Numbered from the stretch's first letter, positions 8,158 to 17,039 are shown. The stretch is 64,000 nt of DNA from JALYLC01 sp035696365 (GCA_035696365.1 DASRQS010000030.1:9750-73749), one strand, 5' to 3'. Notes: a model not told the origin generated them from the sequence alone. A program made the numbers and translations.

Positions 8158-10935
8158 ATGGCGACGATGGGTAAGGCTGCCGCGCCCGGGTCCGCGGATG
8201 CGACGCAGGTCGCGTGGTACGCGCTCGAACCCGCTGCGGTCACGGAACGCCTCGACGTCTCGACCGCGAGCGGTCTGTCGGCCGCCGAGGTCGAATCGCG
8301 GCGCGCGTCCGTCGGGCCCAACAAGTTCGCCGAGGTCGCGGTCGAGCCACGCTGGCGCGCGTTCGTGCGGCAATACCGCGACCCGATGCAGATCGTGCTG
8401 TTGATCGCCGGAATCGGGAGCCTCTACCCCCTGAAGGAACTGGGAACCGGCCTCGTCCTGCTTTTTCTGACGCTCTTCAACGCGGTGCTCGGCCTGCGCC
8501 AGGAGGGCAAGGCAGCGGAGGCGGTCGCCGCGTTGCAGAAGATGATGATCATCAAGGCGCGCGTCCGGCGGGACGGCGAGCTCGTCCAGATTCCGGCGGA
8601 AGAGCTCGTGCCAGGGGACATCGTGTCGATCGAGGCCGGAGACCTCGTGCCCGCGGACGGGAGGCTGCTGTCGGCGGCAACGCTCGAGATCGCGGAGGCA
8701 GCCCTGACCGGCGAGAGCTTGCCTGTCTCGAAGGGCGTGGAGAGCGTCGCGTCGCCCGACACCCCGCTGGGAGACCGGACGGACATGGTCTTCATGAATA
8801 CCAACGTCACGCGCGGATCGGGCAGCTTCGTCGTCACGTCGACGGGGATGACGACCGAGGTCGGCCACATCTCGCACATGCTCCAGAGCGCGGACGATGT
8901 GGACACGCCGCTGACGGTCCAGCTGAAGAAGCTGACGAGCCAGATCCTGGTCATCGCGGGTGCGGCTGTGGCCGTGTCGGTCGTGCTCAACCTCTCGCGC
9001 GGCCAGAGCTTCGACACGGTCTTCACCGCAGCGATCGCGTTCGCGATCTCCGCGATCCCGACAGGTCTGCCCGCCGTCGTCACGACGATCCTCTCGTACG
9101 GAACGCAGATGCTCGCGAAGGCGAACGCGATCATGAAGCGGCTCCGCTCGACCGAGACGCTCGGCTCGACCTCGGCGATCAACTCCGACAAGACCGGGAC
9201 GCTGACGCTGAACCAGATGACGGCGGTGGAGATGACGATCCCCGGCCGGCGCTACACGATCTCCGGCGGCGGCTATTCGACCGAGGGAACGATCAAGCAC
9301 GTCTTCGGCCCACCGGAGGTGCCGCTGGAGCAGTTCCTCCTGCCGATGGCGCTCTGCGCGGACGCGGTCGTCAAGGACGGCGGGCTGGTCGGCGACCCGA
9401 CCGAGGGTGCCCTCGTGGTGCTGGCCGAGAAGGGCGGCCTCGACGCCGGCGAGACGCGGCGGGCCTTCCCGCGCGTCGCCGAGTTGCCGTTCGACGCCGC
9501 CTACAAGATGATGGCGACGTTCCACAAGATGCAGGACGAGAGCGGCCGCGACGTCGTCCGCTGCCTCGTCAAGGGCGCCCCGGACCAGCTGCTCGCGCGC
9601 GCGGCGTTCCGGCCCGCTCCCGAGGACCTCTCCTCCGTTCCCGTGGACGCGGACTTCAAGAAGCGCTACATGGACGAGAACGAGCGGCTCGGTGCTCAGG
9701 GCCTGCGCGTGATGGCGACCGGACGGAAGGATTTCGATCCGGGCGGGTTCGATCCGTCCGCCGACCTGCTTCCGCTGCTCGATGGGCTGACGGTCCTTGC
9801 CCTGGTCGGGATCGTCGATCCCCCGCGCCCTGCGGCGAAGGCGGCGATCGCGATCGCGCACGAGGCCGGGATCCGCGTGCGCATGATCACTGGCGATCAC
9901 GTCGTCACGGCCGGAGCGATCGCGGACGACCTCGGCATCACCGGCCGAGCGATCAGCGGCGCTGAATTCAAGGCGATGTCGGACAGCGAGCTCGACGCGG
10001 CGATCGGCGAGATCGGAGTGATCGCGCGCGTCGCTCCCGAGGACAAGGTGCGCCTCGTCGAGAGCCTGAAGCGCAACGGCGACATCGTGGCGATGACCGG
10101 CGACGGCGTGAACGACGCGCCGGCGCTCAAGGCGGCCGACATCGGCATCGCGATGGGGATCACGGGCACGGAGGTCTCGAAGGAGGCCGCGACGATGATC
10201 CTCACGGACGACAACTTCGCGACGATCGTGAAGGCGGTCGAGCTCGGTCGCGGCCTCTACGACAACCTCACGAAGTACATCCGCTTCCAGATGGGCGTGC
10301 TGATCGGCTTCATCGTCACGTTCCTCGGTGCGAGCATCTTCAACGTCGTGGGCGGCGTCCCGTTCGTGCCACTCCAGACGCTGTACGTCAACTTCACGAC
10401 CCAGGTCCTCCAGGCGATCGGTCTCGGCTACGGCCGACCGGGGGAGGGACTGATGGAGCGCAAGCCGCGGCCCTCCGACGAGCGGATGCTGCCGCGGCCG
10501 CTGCTGTTGTGGGTCGCGACCGCCGGGCTCGTGATGGGCGGCACCACGCTGGGCCTGATCGCCTGGGCCGACGACGCGTACGGGAGCGCGGCTGCGCGGA
10601 CGATGGGGCTGACGGCCTTCGCTCTCGGCAACGTCCTCTTCTCCCTCACCACGCGCGACGAGCAGCGCTCGGTGTTCTCGCTCGGCATCCTCGAGGATCG
10701 GATGTTCCTGATGTGCACCGGCGGATCGCTGGCGGCGATCCTGTTCGGCACCGAGCTCGGCATCTTCCACCGCATCCTTGGCACCGTGCCGCTGACCTTG
10801 CACCAGTGGCTCGTGTGCATCGTGGTCGCGCTCGCCATCATCCCGGTGTCCGAGGCCAGGCGGCTCCTGCTCCTGCGCCGCGCGCCGGCGGGGAGCCCGT
10901 CCGATCAGACGACCGGCGCCGACGCCGCAACGTGA
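8158..10935 (+). CDS. P-type cation ATPase (P2-like) with atypical ion-binding residues
   Basis: A 925-residue P-type ATPase. Actuator motif LTGES at 183-187, phosphorylation motif DKTGTLT with Asp344, KGAPDQ at 472-477, and the hinge MTGDGVNDAPA at 646-656 are all intact, so it should be an active pump. By eye it aligns with SERCA-type Ca2+ pumps, but the four main Ca2+ ligands are replaced: the M4 PEGL glutamate is Thr302 (IPTGLP), M5 Asn and Glu are Leu715 and Phe718, and the M6 Asp is Gln749 (VNFTTQ). The substrate is therefore probably not Ca2+; H+, Na+, ammonium or polyamine are open possibilities. ATG 8158 follows GAAGGAG. It lies in a run with the arc genes and NhaC. Confidence 0.85.
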   Translation: MATMGKAAAPGSADATQVAWYALEPAAVTERLDVSTASGLSAAEVESRRASVGPNKFAEVAVEPRWRAFVRQYRDPMQIVLLIAGIGSLYPLKELGTGLVLLFLTLFNAVLGLRQEGKAAEAVAALQKMMIIKARVRRDGELVQIPAEELVPGDIVSIEAGDLVPADGRLLSAATLEIAEAALTGESLPVSKGVESVASPDTPLGDRTDMVFMNTNVTRGSGSFVVTSTGMTTEVGHISHMLQSADDVDTPLTVQLKKLTSQILVIAGAAVAVSVVLNLSRGQSFDTVFTAAIAFAISAIPTGLPAVVTTILSYGTQMLAKANAIMKRLRSTETLGSTSAINSDKTGTLTLNQMTAVEMTIPGRRYTISGGGYSTEGTIKHVFGPPEVPLEQFLLPMALCADAVVKDGGLVGDPTEGALVVLAEKGGLDAGETRRAFPRVAELPFDAAYKMMATFHKMQDESGRDVVRCLVKGAPDQLLARAAFRPAPEDLSSVPVDADFKKRYMDENERLGAQGLRVMATGRKDFDPGGFDPSADLLPLLDGLTVLALVGIVDPPRPAAKAAIAIAHEAGIRVRMITGDHVVTAGAIADDLGITGRAISGAEFKAMSDSELDAAIGEIGVIARVAPEDKVRLVESLKRNGDIVAMTGDGVNDAPALKAADIGIAMGITGTEVSKEAATMILTDDNFATIVKAVELGRGLYDNLTKYIRFQMGVLIGFIVTFLGASIFNVVGGVPFVPLQTLYVNFTTQVLQAIGLGYGRPGEGLMERKPRPSDERMLPRPLLLWVATAGLVMGGTTLGLIAWADDAYGSAAARTMGLTAFALGNVLFSLTTRDEQRSVFSLGILEDRMFLMCTGGSLAAILFGTELGIFHRILGTVPLTLHQWLVCIVVALAIIPVSEARRLLLLRRAPAGSPSDQTTGADAAT

Positions 10936-10951
10936 CGGTCGCAGCGGCGCA

Positions 10952-12484
10952 ATGACGACACGCGTGGGCAGGACCCGGGAGCCAAGAGCACCGACCTTGC
11001 TCGACGCGCTCCTTCCCGTCGTGGTGCTGATCGGGCTGCTCGCGGTGACGATCTGGCTCTTCGGGGTCAGCGCCACCGACGGGCCGCTGCAGGTTGCCCT
11101 GCTGCTCAGTGCCGCGTTCGCGTCCTTGATGGCGCTGAAGAACGGCTTCACCTCCGCGGCCGTCGCGGACGCCGCGATCGGCGGCGTCACGACGGCGATG
11201 AGCGCGATCTTCATCCTGCTCGCGGTCGGCTCGCTGATCGGGACATGGAACATGGCCGGAACGATCCCGACCGTCGTCGACTACGGCGTTCTCCTGCTCA
11301 ATCCGACCATCTTCTTCGTCACGACGGCGGCGATTTGCGCCGTCGTCGGCATGGTCACGGGGAGCTCCTGGACGACCGCGGGCACGCTCGGCGTGGCCTT
11401 CGTCGGCATGTCGAAGGTCATGGGCCTCTCCGAGGCGGCGGCCGCCGGCGCTGTCATCTGCGGCGCGTACTTCGGTGACAAGATGTCGCCGCTCTCGGAG
11501 ACGACGATCCTCGTCCCCAAGCTCGTCGGTCGGGGCCTCACGACAGGTCAGCACATCAAGAACATGTTCTGGACTGCCGGCCCCGCGATCGGCATCAGCC
11601 TCCTCATCTTCCTCGTGCTCGGTCTGACAGCGGAGCCGACCGGCGGCGTCAGCACCCAGGCGGCGCTCGACACGCTGGAAGCCGAGTTCAACATCACCGT
11701 CCTCAACCTGCTGCCGCTGGCGCTGCTCGTCGTCTTCACCATCAAGAAGGTGCCACCATTCCTGGCGATCCTCGGATCGGCGCTGTGCGCGGGCATCCTC
11801 GCGTGCTTCACCCAATGGACGGTCGTGAAGGCGTTCGTCGACGACCCGGCCCTCGGACCGGTGGCGACCGGCCTCAAGGCGATCTACGCCGCGATGGCGA
11901 CTGGCTTCGTGAGCAAGAGCGGCAACCCCGCGATCGACCAGCTCTTCTCACGTGGCGGGATGGCCAGCCTCCTGACGACCGTCTGGCTGGTCCTGGGAGC
12001 GCTCGCATTCGCCGCGATCATGGAGCACGCCGGCTTTCTCGAGCGGCTCCTCCAGCCGATCGTCGAACGCGCTCCCTCGCGAGGGCGTCTCATTCTCGCC
12101 GTCAACGGCAGCGGCGTCGGGCTGAACGTGATCGCCGGCGACCAGTACGTCGCCGACGTGCTGCCGGCCCGGATGTTCCGCGGCGAGTTCGATCGGCGCG
12201 GGCTCGCGCCGCAGGTGCTCGCGCGCGCGGTCGAGGACTCCGGCACGGTGACGTCGGTCCTGGTGCCGTGGAACACGTGCGGCGCTTACATCTCGGGCGT
12301 GCTCGGCGTGTCGACCGCCTCCTACCTCCCGTACTGCTTCTTCAACTTCATCAGCCCGATCCTCGACATCGTGTACGGGTTCGTCGGCTTCAAGGTTCCC
12401 TCGGCGACGCCGACGCTGCAGGAGGGCGACGCGGCGGATCTCGCGGACGGAGGCGGCCTGGCTGCCGGCGGACGCGCGGAGTGA
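10952..12484 (+). CDS. NhaC-family Na+/H+ antiporter (or related amine/organic-acid antiporter)
   Basis: A 510-residue integral membrane protein of the NhaC ion-transporter family. Diagnostic stretches are GSSWTTAGTLGVAFVG, ICGAYFGDKMSPLSETTILVP and the C-terminal SGVGLNVIAGDQYVADVLP with DSGTVTSVLVPWNTCGAY. NhaC proteins exchange Na+ for H+; homologues also move malate/lactate or tyrosine/tyramine, so an amino-acid-linked exchange is possible beside an arginine catabolic operon. ATG 10952 lies 16 bases after the ATPase stop, so co-transcription with the pump is likely. The gene ends just before a perfect palindrome. Confidence 0.85.
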   Translation: MTTRVGRTREPRAPTLLDALLPVVVLIGLLAVTIWLFGVSATDGPLQVALLLSAAFASLMALKNGFTSAAVADAAIGGVTTAMSAIFILLAVGSLIGTWNMAGTIPTVVDYGVLLLNPTIFFVTTAAICAVVGMVTGSSWTTAGTLGVAFVGMSKVMGLSEAAAAGAVICGAYFGDKMSPLSETTILVPKLVGRGLTTGQHIKNMFWTAGPAIGISLLIFLVLGLTAEPTGGVSTQAALDTLEAEFNITVLNLLPLALLVVFTIKKVPPFLAILGSALCAGILACFTQWTVVKAFVDDPALGPVATGLKAIYAAMATGFVSKSGNPAIDQLFSRGGMASLLTTVWLVLGALAFAAIMEHAGFLERLLQPIVERAPSRGRLILAVNGSGVGLNVIAGDQYVADVLPARMFRGEFDRRGLAPQVLARAVEDSGTVTSVLVPWNTCGAYISGVLGVSTASYLPYCFFNFISPILDIVYGFVGFKVPSATPTLQEGDAADLADGGGLAAGGRAE

Positions 12485-12490
12485 CCACGC

Positions 12491-12514
12491 GCGGTCACTC
12501 CGCGGAGTGACCGC
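12491..12514. terminator. 24-bp perfect palindrome between convergent nhaC-like and ppk2 genes
   Basis: Each 12-base half (GCGGTCACTCCG) is the exact reverse complement of the other. It occupies nearly all of the 36-base gap between two converging genes, with weaker complementarity continuing outward. No T tract follows. A bidirectional terminator is the likeliest role. Confidence 0.6.
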
Positions 12515-12520
12515 ACACGA

Positions 12521-13435
12521 TCACTCCCTCTCGGCTTCGAGCTCCCGGCGTGCTTCGAGGTTCGCGGCGTGGTCCTTCTCGGAGACCTCGGGCCAGCGTA
12601 GGTCGAGTGCTCTCACTTTTTCGACCAGCACCTGCGCGACGAGGGCCTGGGTGAGCCGTTTGTTGTCGGCCGGGATGACATACCACGGCGCCCAGGGAGT
12701 CGACGTGGCGGTCAGCGCGTCCTCGAATGCGCTCGTGTAGGCGTCCCAGTGGGCGCGCTCGGTGACGTCGGCGGCGTTGAACTTCCACTCCTTGCCGGGC
12801 GTGTCGAGCCGAGCGAGGAAGCGCTCCTTCTGCGCATCCTTCGAGACGTGGAGGAAGAACTTGACGATCTTCGTGCCGGTCCTGTCGAGATGGCGCTCGA
12901 AGGTGTTGATGTCCTCGTAGCGCTCTTGCCAGAAGCGCTCGTCGCGCTCGCCGGGCGGGAGTCGCTGCGGCTCGAGCCATGCGGGATGCACCTTGAGCGC
13001 GACGACCTCCTCGTAGTGCGAGCGGTTGAAGATGCCGATGCGACCGCGTTCGGGAAGCGCCTTCGAGATGCGCCAGAGGAAGTCGTGGTCGAGCTCCTCG
13101 GACGACGGCTTCTTGAACGAGATCACCTGCACGCCCTGCGGATTGACTCCTGACATCACATGCTCGATCGCCGAGTCCTTGCCGGCCGCGTCCATCGCTT
13201 GCAGGACGACGAGCAGCGCGTCCCTGTCGCTCGCCCACAACAGCTCCTGCGCGGCGGAGAGCTCCGCGATGCCGCGCGCGAGCGCATCCTTGGCCTGCTG
13301 CTTGAGCTCGTGCTCGGCCAGGTCCGCGAAGTCCGGCCCGCCAGTCCACCCGGGATCCCTCGACGCAAGGCCCGCCGACGTGCCGGGCTCGACGATGAGC
13401 TGTTCGAGAATTCGGGTGCGAACAGCCGCGCTCAT
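12521..13435 (-). CDS. ppk2: PPK2-family polyphosphate kinase
   Basis: A 304-residue class of PPK2 that phosphorylates nucleotides (AMP, ADP or NDPs) using inorganic polyphosphate. Walker A is QAMDAAGKDS, followed by IEHVMSGVNPQG; FNRSHYEEVV and the Arg-rich lid region (HVSKDAQKERFLARLD) are also present, with PWYVIPADNK near the end. The real start is ATG 13435, preceded by GGAGG eight bases upstream; the frame stays open beyond it but lacks conserved sequence. Single-domain; which PPK2 class (AMP or ADP phosphorylating) cannot be decided by eye. Confidence 0.92.
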   Translation of the reverse strand: MSAAVRTRILEQLIVEPGTSAGLASRDPGWTGGPDFADLAEHELKQQAKDALARGIAELSAAQELLWASDRDALLVVLQAMDAAGKDSAIEHVMSGVNPQGVQVISFKKPSSEELDHDFLWRISKALPERGRIGIFNRSHYEEVVALKVHPAWLEPQRLPPGERDERFWQERYEDINTFERHLDRTGTKIVKFFLHVSKDAQKERFLARLDTPGKEWKFNAADVTERAHWDAYTSAFEDALTATSTPWAPWYVIPADNKRLTQALVAQVLVEKVRALDLRWPEVSEKDHAANLEARRELEAERE

Positions 13436-13743
13436 CGCGTCGCCTCCGATCGGCTCGGGCCCGCGGCGCGGTTCTTCTCGAGCGCCATCTCGATCGGCTC
13501 TCCTGCGCGTTCTGTTCGCATTATCACTCCGTGGATCCAACCGGCTTGTCCGGGCCATGAGATTCGCATGCCGCGCCCGACGTGTATTCGCCGGGTGCAC
13601 CCTTCACATTGGTGAATTGGAATGCCGCGCGTTCTGCACTACCGGCACGACTGGGCGTACGCACGCGTCAGTCGGTTGGAGCGGTGCGCCGGCTTGCCAT
13701 GAGGTGGATCGACGGCCGCAAAAAGTCCTGCACCCGAGCGGGG
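13436..13743. other. Intergenic between ppk2 and the DUF1801 leader
   Basis: About 300 bases with no convincing gene. It holds the ppk2 ribosome binding site and presumably divergent promoters. The stretch near 13590-13625 is less GC-rich than the surroundings. Confidence 0.4.
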
Positions 13744-13749
13744 TAGACT
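13744..13749 (+). promoter_or_regulatory. Leaderless-type -10 (TAGACT)
   Basis: TAGACT is followed by exactly six bases and then the GTG of a 24-codon open frame, the same arrangement seen before many genes in this window. Confidence 0.5.
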
Positions 13750-13755
13750 GGCGCC

Positions 13756-13830
13756 GTGAGCCGCGCCGCCAAGGAGCAGAACCGCCGCTTGTTGCGCGCG
13801 GTCGCCTGTCTCTCCGAGGAGAGATCATGA
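13756..13830 (+). CDS. 24-residue leader peptide coupled to the DUF1801 gene
   Basis: GTG 13756 opens a 24-codon frame whose product ends AVACLSEERS. Its stop codon TGA overlaps the ATG of the next gene (ATGA). The start sits six bases after a TAGACT -10 element, so the mRNA would begin at or near the GTG. Either this is a leaderless leader peptide that delivers ribosomes to the DUF1801 start, or the ribosome binding site GAGGAGAGATC inside it is used independently. The peptide is Arg-rich and matches nothing I know. Confidence 0.45.
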   Translation: MSRAAKEQNRRLLRAVACLSEERS

Positions 13831-14258
13831 CGCCGGAACGTGCCGCGGGCAGCGCAGCCGCCTCGGACAACATTACGGCGAGGATCCAGGAGTTGGGGGA
13901 CTGGAGGGGCGAGACGCTCGCCCGAGTTCGCCGGCTCATCCACGACGCGGACCCTGAGATCCAGGAGGAATGGAAATGGGCGAAGGCCTCTTCCCCCGGG
14001 ACTCCGGTCTGGTCTCATGACGGTGGCCTCTGCACGGGGGAGTCGTACAGGCAGGTGGTGAAGCTCACCTTCTTCCGAGGCGCCTCGCTCCAGGACCCCC
14101 AGAAGCTGTTCAACTCCAGTCTCGAGGGGAACACGCGCCGAGCCATCGACATTCGCGAAGGCGAGAAGCTCGACGAGGCCGCCTTCAAGGAATTGATCCG
14201 GTCGGCGGTGGCCGCCAACTCCGCGCCTCCGGCCCGCCGCGCATCCCCGAAGAAGTAG
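13827..14258 (+). CDS. DUF1801 domain protein (YdhG-like)
   Basis: A 143-residue protein of the YdhG/DUF1801 type. The typical core is LIHDADPEIQEEWKWAKASS, with GTPVWSHDGGLCTGESYRQV and VKLTFFRGASLQDPQKLFNS; these small proteins are related to the frataxin-like/CyaY-type fold group and have been linked to iron or stress, though no biochemical role is firm. The C-terminus is basic (PPARRASPKK). ATG 13827 is chosen because GAGGAGAG lies at proper distance and the frame before it has no conserved sequence; it overlaps the stop of an upstream leader frame. Confidence 0.8.
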   Translation: MTPERAAGSAAASDNITARIQELGDWRGETLARVRRLIHDADPEIQEEWKWAKASSPGTPVWSHDGGLCTGESYRQVVKLTFFRGASLQDPQKLFNSSLEGNTRRAIDIREGEKLDEAAFKELIRSAVAANSAPPARRASPKK

Positions 14259-14592
14259 CCCGGGCTCGCCCGCGCGGAGCTCGTCATCGCGCAGTTGGAA
14301 CGCGCCGTGGCGACGGCACGGCGGACGGCGGGGAGAAACCGAGAACGCCCGCTCGTCGTAGTTTCGACCGTGTCCAGGACTCCGCGTGGCTCAAAGGATT
14401 CGGCGCGTCGCTGCAGCGCGGAGGCAGCTGGGCTGCTCGCCGTGCGCGACGGAACCGTAGAGTCCCGCTTCCACTGCGCGGTGCGTCGACGTCGCGTCCT
14501 GTTCCAGGAGGGGGGCCTGGCTCTGTGAGCTGCCGAGATGTCCAGGAGGAGATCGCGGCCGGGCCGCCCCGTTCACCCGGAGGTCTGGCAGC
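14259..14592. other. Intergenic, left border of the pterin-like cluster
   Basis: About 330 bases with no persuasive coding frame. It contains a small CCAGG/CCTGG hairpin near 14500-14520 and ends with the GGAGG that serves the dehydrogenase gene. The promoter of the cluster should be here; I cannot pick it with confidence. Confidence 0.4.
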
Positions 14593-15582
14593 GTGAGGAC
14601 CGCGCTTGACGGGGCGCACGCGTTCTGGCTGCGCGCGCCCGGCTGCGGGGAGATCCGGCCGGTCACGCTGCCCGAGCCGGGGCAGAACGACGTGCTGGTG
14701 CGCACGTTGCGATCAGGCATCAGCCGCGGCACCGAGACGCTGGTGTTCCGGGGCGGTGTGCCGGCGGGCCAGTACGCCGCGATGCGGGCGCCATTCCAGG
14801 AGGGGGATTTCCCAGGGCCGGTCAAGTACGGCTACCTCAACGTCGGCGCCGTCGAGCAGGGGCCGCCCGAGCTGCGCGGTCGCACGGTCTTCTGCCTCTA
14901 CCCGCACCAGACTGCCTACGTGGTGCCGGCCGCCGCCGTGACCCTCGTGCCCGAGGGCGTGCCACCCGGTCGGGCCGTGCTCGCGGGCACCGTCGAGACC
15001 GCTGTCAACGCCCTGTGGGACGCCGCGCCTCTGCTCGGCGACCGGGTCGCCGTCGTCGGGGCGGGGATGGTCGGCTGCTGCGTCGCACGCCTGCTGAGCC
15101 GGTTCCCGGCCGTGCAGGTCACGCTGGTGGACATCGATGCCGGCCGGGCCGATGTGGCAGCGGCACTGGGCGTCGACTTCGCACTGCCGGCCGACGCCGC
15201 CGACGGTCGCGACCTGGTCGTGCACACCAGTGCGACGTCCGCCGGGCTCCAGCGATCACTCGACCTGCTCGCGCCCGAGGGCACGGTCATCGACCTCAGC
15301 TGGTACGGAGACGTCGAGGTCCGGCTCTCGCTGGGGGGTGCGTTCCACTCGCGCCGCCTCGGCATCCGCGCCAGCCAGGTCGGCACCCTCTCCCCGGTCC
15401 GCAGCGAGCGCCGTACGACCGCCGACCGGATGGCACTTGCACTCGACCTGCTGCGCGACCCCGCCTTCGACGCGCTCGTCACCGGGCAGTCACGCTTCGG
15501 CGAGTTGCCCGACGTGATGGCCGGGTTGGCCGCGGGGCGCCTGCCGGCGCTCTGCCACACCATCACCTACGACGGGGGCTAG
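14593..15582 (+). CDS. MDR-superfamily dehydrogenase, BchC-like
   Basis: A 329-residue medium-chain dehydrogenase/reductase. The N-terminal catalytic domain contains SGISRGTETLVFRGGVPAGQ, a pattern I associate with BchC-type and other zinc-independent or weakly zinc-binding members; the Rossmann domain follows with VAVVGAGMVGCCVARLL near residue 154 and an acidic strand end LVDID that favours NAD over NADP. No CxxC structural zinc lobe is seen. Start is GTG 14593 with GGAGG ten bases upstream. First gene of a seven-gene run with 0-12 base gaps or overlaps. Likely oxidises or reduces an alcohol/carbonyl on the product of this pathway; substrate unknown. Confidence 0.8.
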   Translation: MRTALDGAHAFWLRAPGCGEIRPVTLPEPGQNDVLVRTLRSGISRGTETLVFRGGVPAGQYAAMRAPFQEGDFPGPVKYGYLNVGAVEQGPPELRGRTVFCLYPHQTAYVVPAAAVTLVPEGVPPGRAVLAGTVETAVNALWDAAPLLGDRVAVVGAGMVGCCVARLLSRFPAVQVTLVDIDAGRADVAAALGVDFALPADAADGRDLVVHTSATSAGLQRSLDLLAPEGTVIDLSWYGDVEVRLSLGGAFHSRRLGIRASQVGTLSPVRSERRTTADRMALALDLLRDPAFDALVTGQSRFGELPDVMAGLAAGRLPALCHTITYDGG

Positions 15583-15585
15583 ATC

Positions 15586-15984
15586 GTGTTCAGCGTCACC
15601 GTGCGCGATCACATGATGATCGCCCACAGCTTCCGCGGCGAGGTGTTCGGGCCTGCGCAGCGCCTGCACGGCGCAACATACGTCGTCGATGCCACGTTCC
15701 GGCGTGCGGCCCTGGACGCCGACAACATCGTGGTGGACATCGGTCGAGCCGCCGAGGAGCTGCGCGCTGTGCTGGCCGAGCTCAGCTACCGCAACCTCGA
15801 CGACGAGGCGGCCTTCGCGGGGACGAACACCTCCACCGAGGCGCTCGCTCAGGTGGTCGCAGATCGACTCGCAGACAGCGTGCGCGCCGGCGCCCTGGGC
15901 GACAGCGCTCGGGAGCTCGAAGGGTTGGTCGTCACGCTGCACGAGTCGCACATCGCCTGGGCGAGCTACGAGCGGCCGCTGTGA
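15586..15984 (+). CDS. 6-pyruvoyl/6-carboxytetrahydropterin-synthase-like protein lacking catalytic residues
   Basis: A 132-residue T-fold protein resembling QueD/PTPS. Aligned by eye with E. coli QueD: the first two zinc histidines are kept (His14 in MIAHSF, His28 in QRLHGAT) and so is the pterin-anchoring Glu120 (LHESHIAWASYE). The third zinc His is Ala30, the catalytic Cys is Ala24, and the Asp-His pair of LDHxxLN reads LSYRNL. It is therefore unlikely to be a normal 6-CPH4 or PTP synthase and may do a different reaction or only bind a pterin/pyrimidine. GTG 15586 begins three bases after the previous stop. Its stop overlaps the next GTG. Confidence 0.75.
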   Translation: MFSVTVRDHMMIAHSFRGEVFGPAQRLHGATYVVDATFRRAALDADNIVVDIGRAAEELRAVLAELSYRNLDDEAAFAGTNTSTEALAQVVADRLADSVRAGALGDSARELEGLVVTLHESHIAWASYERPL

Positions 15985-17039
15985 AGGACGTGCACGTTGT
16001 CGTACCGGATGGAATCGACGACCCGGCGCGGCCGAGCGGGGGCAACGTCTATGACCGTCATGTCTGCCGCGGGCTCGGCTCCATCGGCTGGTCGGTGCAC
16101 GAGCACGCCGTGGCCGGCAGCTGGCCGCGGCCCGACGCGGCGTCGTGCACGGCCCTCGCCGGCATCGTCCAGCGGATCCCGGACGACTCTGTCGTGCTGC
16201 TCGACGGCCTCGTGGCCTCTGCGGCGCCCGAGGTGCTGGTCCCGCAGGCGAGCCGCCTGCGGTTGGTCGTCCTCGTGCACATGCCGCTGGGCGACCGTCA
16301 GGCAGACGACGGGGCCCGTACGAAGGAATGCGTCGTCCTTTCGGGAGCTGCTGCCGTCGTCACGAGCAGCGCGTGGACACGGCGCCGGCTGCTGGAGCTG
16401 TACGCGTTGCCGGCCGACCGCGTGCACGTCGCCGAGCCTGCCGTCGCCGCAGCCGACCTCGCAACCGGGAGCGCGGCCGGCGGGACGCTGCTCTGCGTCG
16501 CGGCGGTGACCTTCGACAAGGGGCATGACCTGCTGCTGGACGCCCTGGCGACGATGACCGACCTGTCCTGGCAGTGCGAGTGCGTCGGCAGCCTGGAGCG
16601 CGACCCGGCGTTCGTCGAGGGTCTCCGCCGCCGCTCACTGGACGGCGGGCTGGGCGACCGGGTGCGCTTTCCGGGGCCACGGACCGGAGCCGACCTCGAC
16701 CGCAGCTACGCCGCGGCGGACCTGCTGGTGCTGGCGTCGCGCGCGGAGACGTACGGCATGGCCGTCACGGAGGCTCTGGCGCGTGGCCTGCCCGTCGTCG
16801 CAACCGAGGTCGGCGGGCTGACCGAGGCCCTCGGCCACGGCGCCGACGGGATGCGGCCGGGGCTGCTGGTCCCGTCCGGCGACCCTGCGGCACTCGGCGA
16901 TGCGCTCCGGGCCTGGCTCGGCGACGCCGAGCTGAGAGGGCGATTGCGCAGCGCCGCACGCGAGCGGCGCGAGTCGCTCTCCGGCTGGTCGACCACGACG
17001 TCCGTCCTCGCGGGCGTCCTGGCCGGGGCGGCGCGATGA
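15981..17039 (+). CDS. Glycosyltransferase family 4
   Basis: A 352-residue GT-B glycosyltransferase. The N-terminal Rossmann half begins VKDVHVVVPDGIDDPARPSG with an acceptor-side GGNVYDRH; the donor half has CVAAVTFDKGHDLLLDALA, and the retaining GT4 signature E-x7-E is SRAETYGMAVTEALARG near residues 254-270, followed by LPVVATEVGGLTEAL. Cytoplasmic or membrane-associated; uses a nucleotide sugar. GTG 15981 overlaps the preceding stop (GTGA), showing tight coupling to the pterin-synthase-like gene. Within this cluster it probably decorates a pterin/pyrimidine-derived or lipid acceptor; the acceptor is not known. Confidence 0.85.
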   Translation: MKDVHVVVPDGIDDPARPSGGNVYDRHVCRGLGSIGWSVHEHAVAGSWPRPDAASCTALAGIVQRIPDDSVVLLDGLVASAAPEVLVPQASRLRLVVLVHMPLGDRQADDGARTKECVVLSGAAAVVTSSAWTRRRLLELYALPADRVHVAEPAVAAADLATGSAAGGTLLCVAAVTFDKGHDLLLDALATMTDLSWQCECVGSLERDPAFVEGLRRRSLDGGLGDRVRFPGPRTGADLDRSYAAADLLVLASRAETYGMAVTEALARGLPVVATEVGGLTEALGHGADGMRPGLLVPSGDPAALGDALRAWLGDAELRGRLRSAARERRESLSGWSTTTSVLAGVLAGAAR

